Assembly: GCA_949128115.1 (NCBI GenBank)
Contig: OX421964.1
Location: forward strand, 46,726,601 to 46,790,600
From: Anaspis maculata
Lineage: Eukaryota; Arthropoda; Insecta; Coleoptera; Scraptiidae
Length of the DNA stretch: 64,000 bases
Reading direction: 5' to 3'
In this document: in pieces, positions 57,461 to 64,000 of the stretch
How positions within the stretch are numbered: the stretch's first letter is position 1
How the letters are laid out: each line of letters opens with the position of its first letter
Notes under the pieces: generated by a model
The model's input: the letters and a program-made list of their open reading frames with translations, nothing else
Database searches by the model: none
What the model was told of the DNA's origin: nothing
Program-made: the position numbers and the translations under genes

Positions 57461-58006
57461 TTAAGTGATAACAGCGGACCACGTCGACCGTGATTCGGAA
57501 AACAACGGATTCACGGTGAATGGACAATCTGGATGGTTGTAAAAATGACACAGGTTGGTAGTTAGTGGTTTTTTCTTCGAAACCGCATTGCGCACGCGTT
57601 GCTCGGAATATATTTTCTTCTTATTACGGCTATATTGATTGAACACGAAGAAATTACACGCAGCAGAGGTATGGAAAAGAGCCGGAGCGAGCGAACGATC
57701 ATTTTTGCTCTTCTCGCGTGCATTTTTTGTAATGACAGACAATATCCTGTGCGAGTGCTCTCTTGCGGTGAACGGTTTTTCATTTGAATATGATTTATCT
57801 TCGAAATTGGCCATACGCGCATAATCACCTGCAGCATTCAGCTGCGGGCATATTGGGGAGAGGCACAATGTTTCGATGCATAACATAATATCTTCTCCTT
57901 GCATGGTTTTGCATATCAGTATAACTTTTCCAATTACACCAATACATGACGTTATACGGTTAATACATTTTATAGTTCTGAAGAACTCGGACTCTTTGAT
58001 TAGCAA
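57461..58006 (-). CDS. 181-codon open frame, unrecognised
   Basis: The longest open frame in the window not explained by a transposon. It is rich in Lys, Ser and Asn, with a Cys/His scatter near the C-terminus (LCHFYNHPDCPF) that is not a defined finger. I see no signal peptide, transmembrane segment or known domain. Overlapping plus-strand frames at 57599-57787 and 57639-57824 are also open, so open length alone is weak evidence. It may be an exon, a decayed element or chance. Confidence 0.22.
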   Translation of the reverse strand: MLIKESEFFRTIKCINRITSCIGVIGKVILICKTMQGEDIMLCIETLCLSPICPQLNAAGDYARMANFEDKSYSNEKPFTAREHSHRILSVITKNAREKSKNDRSLAPALFHTSAACNFFVFNQYSRNKKKIYSEQRVRNAVSKKKPLTTNLCHFYNHPDCPFTVNPLFSESRSTWSAVIT

Positions 58007-58477
58007 ATAGTCCTACGAGGCTCTAAAATTCACAGTTAATTGGTTTACATACACAAAAACCTTTCTTTCTAACAAACTGTGCTGAATGTTCCTACTTGAT
58101 ATAGAGAGGCAATTATAGTTATTGTCATTAGGTAGTTAGCAGTTGTCATAAAATTGAAGCATAGACGTTGCATATTTTTATACTCTTGCATCAAATTCTT
58201 CTACGCATAACTATATAATTTCATTACCTTTCTCGATTGAGAGAAAATTCTGATGCTGGAGGCTGGAGGGTTCAAGCACAGATAAGAAAGGGACGGGAAT
58301 GTAGCAAAGTGTGTTGCCAGCTTTGATGTGTAGGGATGTTCATTGCGCAAGCAGGCAGAGATGAGAACTGACAACTCTGACGTTTAGTCTCTCTGGGCAT
58401 TTTCAGTTAAACGTTAACCAAGAGATCACGGATTTCAGGAGACTTCTAGTGGGGCAGTAGGCTAGCAAACACAAACC

Positions 58478-58830
58478 AGCTTGAAAATAAGAATATTCAT
58501 ACAAGACAAGAGTAAGTTTCACGTTTCATGACAATCGTTCCACTAATAATAAATTTTAATATAGCGCCCAAGATGGCGGCGGAATAATGAAACTCAGCTT
58601 GAAAATAAGAGTGTTCATACGAGACTAAAATAAGTTCGGACTTTCATGACAATCGTTCCACTCACAAAAGATTTCAAAATGGCGGCCAAGGTGGCGGCGG
58701 AATCATGAAATTTAGCTTGAAAATAAGAATGATCAGACGTGACAATAAGGGTGAGTTGAAAGTTTCATAAAAACGTTCCATTATTAAGAAATTTCAATAT
58801 GGCGGCCAAGATGGCGTCGAAATCATGAAA
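58478..58830 (+). repeat. Three tandem about 118-bp units with ATGGCGGCC cores
   Basis: Units are 58478-58595, 58596-58713 and 58714-58830. Each begins AGCTTGAAAATAAGA, has TCATGACAATCGTTCCA-like in the middle and ends in ATGGCGGCCAAGATGGCGGC-like sequence then ATCATGAAA. The AAGATGGCGGC core is the classic YY1/Pho-type binding string. No coding frame spans the array. Confidence 0.8.
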
Positions 58831-59016
58831 ACCAATCTGATGTGCACTGGCCACCTTTGAGGACGTAAGCTTTCCCATCGAAAAAGCTCAGGGCTCTAGC
58901 TTTATTCCCCGAGGTGAAGTTCAACTTCTTGGAAGTGCACAGGAAATCTTTGTTTTTTGATAATAATAATGATAACTATGTATGAATAAAAAATAATGCC
59001 CATTGGTCACCCTTAA

Positions 59017-59670
59017 CCCTTTAACTGCTCCTGACGAGTATACTCGTGATTTTTTTTCCCCCCGATTTTGCTACAAACGAGTATATTCGATGGCCCAGCG
59101 TTTCAAAACGCTCCATGCGAGATATCTCGGACTCGACGCACAGGCTAAATGCAAATAGATCTTCAAATAAACCGCCACAAACAAAAATCTGACACTGTCA
59201 CTTTGTCTCGTGAACAGCAGTTTGTGCAAGGTTTTACCTTTTTGACAGATGCGCACTTGCAAGTCGCAGCAGGTTGGGAGAAAATTCAATTGCCTCTCAT
59301 AAAATGGCACGAAGGTATCTTTCGGACAAGGAATTGGAAGAATTCCTTCTTGAAAGTGAAAATGAGCTGGAAAGTGATGAAAGTGATCATACCCAGGAGT
59401 CAGAATCCTCGTCAGAGACGGAAGGCTCAGAAAATGCACCCGGTAAGCGGTTTTCAATTTGTTCTCGACCAATTATAATAATAGGCGTATGTATTTTCAC
59501 AGAAAACAGGCAGTTTTTATCGTCTTAAAATACTCGTCTCCAGCATTGTAGCCACAACTCTCAATACCAAAAAGTGTAGCTCAGTGCTGTAAACGAGTAT
59601 ATTCGCAAGCGGTTCCAAAACTCAGCACTGGGGGGTCCGGCATCTCAAAACTAACTCAGCAGTTAAAGGG
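59017..59670 (+). mobile_element. piggyBac-like element, 654 bp, with TTAA target
   Basis: Starts CCCTTTAACTGCT and ends with the exact inverse AGCAGTTAAAGGG. TTAA lies on each side (59013-59016 and 59671-59674). TTAA duplication and CCC...GGG ends are the signature of piggyBac. Subterminal ACGAGTATACTCG-type strings occur near both ends (59034-59050, 59079-59092, 59592-59606). It retains one transposase-like exon (59304-59442). The rest of the transposase is gone, so it is non-autonomous. A relic right end of the same family is at 8110-8225. Confidence 0.9.
59304..59442 (+). CDS. First-exon remnant of a piggyBac-type transposase
   Basis: Starts MARRYLSDKELEEFLLESEN and continues as an acidic Glu/Ser/Asp stretch (ESESSSETEGSENAP). 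piggyBac transposases begin with just such a short basic-hydrophobic start and an acidic low-complexity region. A good splice donor, CCCG then GTAAGC, lies at 59442/59443, so the exon probably ends there; read straight on, the frame stops at 59526-59528. The catalytic DDD core and C-terminal Cys-rich region are absent. I chose the ATG at 59304 over one ten codons upstream because the family-like sequence begins there. Confidence 0.6.
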
Positions 59671-59674
59671 TTAA

Positions 59675-60182
59675 AGACATCAGCTATCTATCGGAAAAAG
59701 TTCCAAGGTTCTAGCCCAGCTTCATTCCTCGAGAAGGAATACAACTTCTCAATTTCTACACGGACAGACGGACAGAGAGACAGACAGACAGACAGACAAA
59801 CAAACCAGCCATATAAGCGTCATTTTCTTACTTCTTACGATGTAACCAACGTTGGGGAGGTTGATATAACGTTTGACGTTGAATTTCTGCAATCAGTTGA
59901 CAATAATTGTTTTTTTTGTGCCGATCGTGATCTTAACGTATGTAAAAACGTTATTCCCACACCAAAAATGTATCTCTACAAAGGACGAAGAACAGAACAC
60001 AAACGGATGTGCCTCTTAGAGCCAAAGCAAACCATAAAACCACCAGACCAGAACTGCACAGGTGAGTGTTTCGCCTTTACCAAGGGCTCATCAGTGCGGC
60101 GGCATACAGTTCAGACGGCTTAATGGAGTAGCAGTCCGAGATCTCTAAGGTACACTTTTGGAAGACTCATTATTAAATAAGA
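59675..60182. other. No gene seen
   Basis: Apart from the GACAGACAGACA tract at 59765-59800, no feature could be supported. Confidence 0.4.
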
Positions 60183-60352
60183 GTTTCCCATGCGGCGCCA
60201 TCCAACTTTTTTTCAATATAAAGGGATCTCAAACTGCTAGAACATCGGGCCACCGCAGACCAGATCTTCCACATCAAAAGACTTCTTGCCTGCCTAATTC
60301 TCGGGTGATGGCATCGCGGAATGCCTTGGACAGATGGCGCCGCATGGGAAAC
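60183..60352. repeat. 170-bp unit with perfect 20-bp inverted ends
   Basis: GTTTCCCATGCGGCGCCATC (60183-60202) and its exact reverse complement (60333-60352). The plus (60158-60475) and minus (60173-60451) open frames that cross it are mutual shadows with no motif. Possibly a small MITE. Confidence 0.65.
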
Positions 60353-60554
60353 ACATTTATGAGCCTTCATCACAGGGGCATTCCTAGGCATGGTGCCTAT
60401 TGTGCGAACAACAAGGACAGTCAAATTCAGGGGCAGCATTTTTTTGGTCAAGTGCTGATGCAGAATGATCTCTGATCAGTGTTTTTCAGACTTGTTAAAA
60501 ATCTGTAATATACATTATTATTTAGGGTTTTGAGTCATAAAGGGCAACGCGATT

Positions 60555-60846
60555 TCGATAATTTCAAAAGTAGAAATGAACTAAGAACAGTGTCCTAGAA
60601 GATTCTGCAACAGATAATTTTCAGATTATCAACAAATTTTTGAGAAAAAAATTATCAAAGTTATGGAACCCTCGTAGTGTATTTTCGGCGGTCGACTCGA
60701 TTTGAAAAATCTCAAAAGTAGGAATGAACTAAAAACAGTGTGCAAGAAGGTATGCGAAATAAAATTGGCGGATTATCCACTAGTTTATAAGAAAAAAAAT
60801 TACAGAAATTTGGGAACCACACACATAATATATTTTCTACGCCGGG
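60555..60846 (+). repeat. Two tandem about 145-bp units
   Basis: Both units carry TCAAAAGTAG-AATGAACTAA, AACAGTGTGCAAGAAG-like, GATTATC and GGAACC, in the same order with about 75% agreement by eye. They enlarge the left side of the palindrome that follows relative to its right side. Confidence 0.6.
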
Positions 60847-60967
60847 CGGGTATGCAACCCAACAAACAGTTGAAAAAAGCGGGTTAGGAAGAAGGTGGTA
60901 GCCATCGCGACGAGTAAGAATCCCCTACGTGAAAACGTTAAGTGAAAGTGGCTAAACGGAATATTTA

Positions 60968-62664
60968 ATGTGAGTAAATCGCATTTTTAGTACAGGAAAA
61001 ATAGTAAAAAAATCGGCAAAACCTCGGAATAAATATGGACGTCATGAAAATTTGATATTCTGTTCAGAATTGACTGCTCTACAACATATCCAAAATCGCC
61101 AAAAATCGCACTCGGGGGTTTTGAGTTATTGGAGGGGGGGTAAAAAATTACAGGTAAACATGGAGGGGATGGAACCCGTCAATCCATTGGATGCGGATAC
61201 ATTATGGTTCGACGAACCATATCCCATTGATACCATTTTGGCACAAAAAGTGTCCATCATTGTTGAAGGGGAGTAGTGAGGGGGGCGAAGCTCTGCTAGG
61301 AGGCCCATTTTGTTTTTCTGGCCATGTAGAACCGATCACGACAAGTTTGGTATCTTTCCCGACTAAATTCAATCTCCTGAACTCGTATCCGATGTGTAAA
61401 TTCAGATGAAAACAAGTTTGAACAAATTAACCTGAGAAAACTTGTTTTTTCTTTGATAATTTTGACGAATTTTTTTTTACTGTTGGAGGTGTTCATTTTT
61501 AAAGAATTCTCAGGGACCATTAAATTGAAGTGTATTCTCCACAAAAATCATCCACTCGATGTATAATTTTGTTTCTCGAGTTGAAAAAATTGATTTGAAC
61601 TTGAGCCGGCGCGGCGCGTCGTCTACTACTGACCAGAACACTACAGCATGCACCTTTAAATGAGAACACCTCAAACTATTGAAAAAATAACAATTAATCT
61701 TCGAAAATCGGAGGATTTGTGCAGACTTGAATTCCCTATTCCATGAACAAAATCGCCTTGAATCGCAATGCAGAATTTTGAGTTATTCGAGGAGAAGGAT
61801 AACACTTTGACAGGATTCATACTCTATGAACTGTTACCTCTCCCCTTAAATAACTGAAAACCCTGCAGTGCGATTCATGGCGATTTTGTTTATGTTATAG
61901 GGAATTCAATTCTCCACAAATCCTCCAATTCTCAAAGATGAGTTGTTATCTCTTCAATAGTTTGAGGTGTTTTCATTTAAAGGTGCATGCTGTAGTGTTC
62001 TGGTCAGTAGTAGACGACGCGCCGCGCCGGCTCAAGTTCAGATCGATTTTTTTAACTCGAGAAACAAAATTATACATCGAATGGATGATTTTTGTGGAGA
62101 ATACACTTCAATTCAATGGTCCCTGAAAGTTTTCTAAAAATGAACACCTCCAACAGTAAAAAAAAATCGTCAAAATTGTCAAAGAAAAAACAAGTTTTCT
62201 CAAGTTAACTTGTTCAAACTTGTTTTCATCCGAATTTACACATCGGATACGAGTTCAGGAGATTAAATTTAGTCGGAAAAGATACCAAACTTGTCGTGAT
62301 CGGTTCTACATGGCCATAAAAACAGAATGGACCACCTAGCAGAGCTTCGCCCCCCCACTACTCCCCTTCAACAATGATGGACACTTTTTGTGCCAAAGTG
62401 GTATCAATGGGATATGATACGTCGAACTATACTGTATTCGCATCCAATGGGCTGACGGGTTCCATCCCCTCCATTTTTACCAGCAATTTTTCACCCCCCC
62501 TCCAATAACTCAAAACCCCCGGGTGCGATTTTTGGCGATTTTGGATATGTTGTAGAGCACTCAATTCTGAACAAAATATCAAATTTTCAGGACGTCCATA
62601 TTTTTTCCGAGGTTGAAATCTATCTTTCTTGTACTATTTTCCGTACCTAAATCCACTCAAAATT
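60968..62664. repeat. 1.7-kb palindrome with a 27-nt loop
   Basis: The left arm runs from GAGTAAATCGC to AACA at 61804, the right arm from TGTT at 61832 to about 62664. Blocks such as GCTCTACAACATATCCAAAATCGCC, GGATGGAACCCGTC, CTTTCCCGACTAAATTC and GCCGGCGCGGCGCG recur inverted. Only 27 nt separate the arms. A further short inverted match (TGAGTCATAAAGGGCAACG at 60531-60549 against 62715-62733) lies outside. Mirrored short frames only are present; no protein recognised. Confidence 0.88.
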
Positions 62665-62890
62665 GTACAATGAAGAGAATAATGGTATAATGGTTACTGT
62701 AGAATGTGCGACTTCCGTTGCCCTTTATGACTCAAGCACCTATTATTTATATTTATTATAGAAAACCAAAAGACGGAAAAAATTCCAATTCCTCTCCTAT
62801 CACGATAACGTTCGTCTTTTTCAATAATTAATATATTGGTATTTAAATCTTGGAAAATCGTGATCCCTTGGTGGCGTGCCTCTCGAACCT

Positions 62891-62906
62891 CCCCCCCCCC
62901 CCCCCC
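62891..62906 (+). repeat. C16 homopolymer
   Basis: An uninterrupted run of 16 C; its length may be unreliable in assembly. Confidence 0.9.
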
Positions 62907-63372
62907 TTATTCTGCATTTTCCATCTAAATAGATGGGCAGCAAAATTTTACTTCGCACAAGGGCAGCGGAAGGAACGCCCCTGAGCCCAAAATATGCAGT
63001 TTATATGCGCTTAAAAGTATCAAAATATGCGGTGAAAATTCAAATAAAGCATTATATGCGAGTAAATAGCATTTACATGTATAAAACCATTCAACCAACT
63101 TTGACAGTATGTATTAAAAAAAAAAATCCTCAAAAATGTTCAACTATTTTTTCTTGAAATGAAAATATCGTGATTTTCTAGCACAGTTTAGGTCTGGTTA
63201 TTACAAACTTTGAGGGATGATTCCCCATCAAAAATGAAGCCGAAAGATCAAAAAACTCATGGACCTAAAATGCTTCCTTGAAAAGATACTCAAGTTAACT
63301 TTTTTAAATCGTTTTTTTACCTTAACTTTTGAACCGTTAGTCCGATTTCAATCAAATTTGAACCAAAGATTT

Positions 63373-64000
63373 GTCAACTGAGTTTCCATCGAATAATAAT
63401 ACCACAATTTATGAAAAATTTCTGGGGGCGTAGATAATAGGAGACTGTCCCCTATTTTCGTTCCTATTTTTATCTCCCTTAATTATTTTTCAAAATTGTT
63501 GATATTTTCGGATTTTTGTTCAATTTAAAAGAAAAAGTTACTCTTGCAAAATTTTGATTAGAGGCTTTATTTTTGAGATATTTGGAGAACATTTCGAAAA
63601 CACCACTTTCAAGGCCTTAAAAATTAAAATTCAAGAAAACTTAAGATTTCTCAACTGAAATAAGTTGTCTAGGTGTTTCAAGTTGATAAACTACAATTTT
63701 TGCTTAAAAACATAGAACTTTTCAGAAAAAGAAAAATTTGGGCCCTGAAAAGTGGCGATTTTGAGATGTTTTCTAAAGTTTCAAACCTAAATATCTCAAA
63801 AACGAAGCCTCTAATCAAAATTTTGCAAGAGTAACTTTTTCTTTTAAACTGAAGGTAAAATATGAAAATATCAACAATTTGGAAAAATACTCAGGGGAAA
63901 CAAAAATAGGGGCGAAAATAGGGAACAGTCCTCTATTATCCACGCCCTCAGAAATTTTTTGTGAACTGTGGTATTATTATTCGATTGAGACTCATTTGAT
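63373..64000. repeat. Palindrome running off the window end
   Basis: The left arm (from TCAACTGAGTTTCCATCG) and right arm (to CGATTGAGACTCATTTGA at the window edge) are inverted around a centre near 63686. AGTTACTCTTGCAAAATTTTG and ATAATACCACA-type blocks appear on both sides. The left arm continues to the window limit of its mirror, so the true unit is longer. Confidence 0.85.

Larger units (their letters stand above)
58860..59760 (+). repeat. Short duplicated segment flanking the piggyBac element
   Basis: 58878-58930 (CGAAAAAGCTCAGGGCTCTAG, then TTCAACTTCTTGG) and 59692-59745 (CGGAAAAAGTTCCAAGGTTCTAG, then TACAACTTCTCAA) are diverged copies of one unit. They lie on either side of the piggyBac element, and a GACAGACAGACA tract follows the second. 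The piggyBac therefore landed between two units of an older repeat. Confidence 0.5.

Noticed and set aside
60158..60475. 105-codon plus frame and 92-codon minus frame near 60.3 kb
   Set aside because: They overlap on opposite strands across a short inverted repeat and show no motif.
1..64000. CRISPR array, rRNA or bacterial operon
   Set aside because: No regularly spaced direct repeats with unique spacers, no rRNA-like blocks and no closely packed long frames; the window looks eukaryotic throughout.

Overview
The window looks like repeat-dense nuclear DNA of an insect. The evidence is AT-rich sequence, no operon-like gene packing, only short open frames, non-LTR and LTR retrotransposon pieces, a tRNA-derived SINE, and hAT, piggyBac and TA-type DNA transposons. 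Short TAGGTACCTA-like palindromes are scattered between 18 and 28 kb; I associate these with hemipteran genomes such as whiteflies, but this is only a guess. I found no complete host protein-coding gene, no tRNA or rRNA gene and no CRISPR array. Every recognisable protein similarity belongs to a transposable element, and almost all are truncated or frameshifted.

Layout. 1-11 kb: mostly unassigned sequence with diverged direct-repeat families (named A, B and C here), a hAT MITE (5159-6504) split by a 5'-truncated non-LTR retrotransposon, and a relic piggyBac end. 11-28 kb: a palindromic MITE next to a solo LTR, a CpG-rich stretch near 16 kb, a 123-nt hairpin (17278-17400), two hAT elements (18983-20400 and 21388-22428), and ancient repeat fragments. 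28-35 kb: a three-layer nested palindrome (29051-34011), one arm of which is split by a hAT element with a BED zinc-finger remnant, followed by a TIR element carrying a solo LTR. 35-43 kb: a second copy of the middle and inner palindromes, then three more inverted-repeat elements. 43-50 kb: a SINE, a hAT element, another nested palindrome (46043-47994), and fragments of a non-LTR and a Ty3/gypsy polymerase. 50-56 kb: a second 123-nt hairpin, a palindrome whose loop encodes the start of a THAP-like zinc finger, and two more non-LTR retrotransposons. 56-64 kb: largely unassigned sequence, a three-unit tandem array, a piggyBac element retaining a transposase-like first exon, and two further large palindromes, the last running off the window.

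The dominant feature is inverted-repeat DNA: about 14.7 kb (roughly 23%) lies in foldback or palindromic units of 0.2-5 kb. Several have one palindrome sitting at the symmetry centre of another. Insertion order can be read from target-site duplications and from uninterrupted paralogous copies within the window. All assignments come from reading the sequence by eye; no alignment or database search was run.
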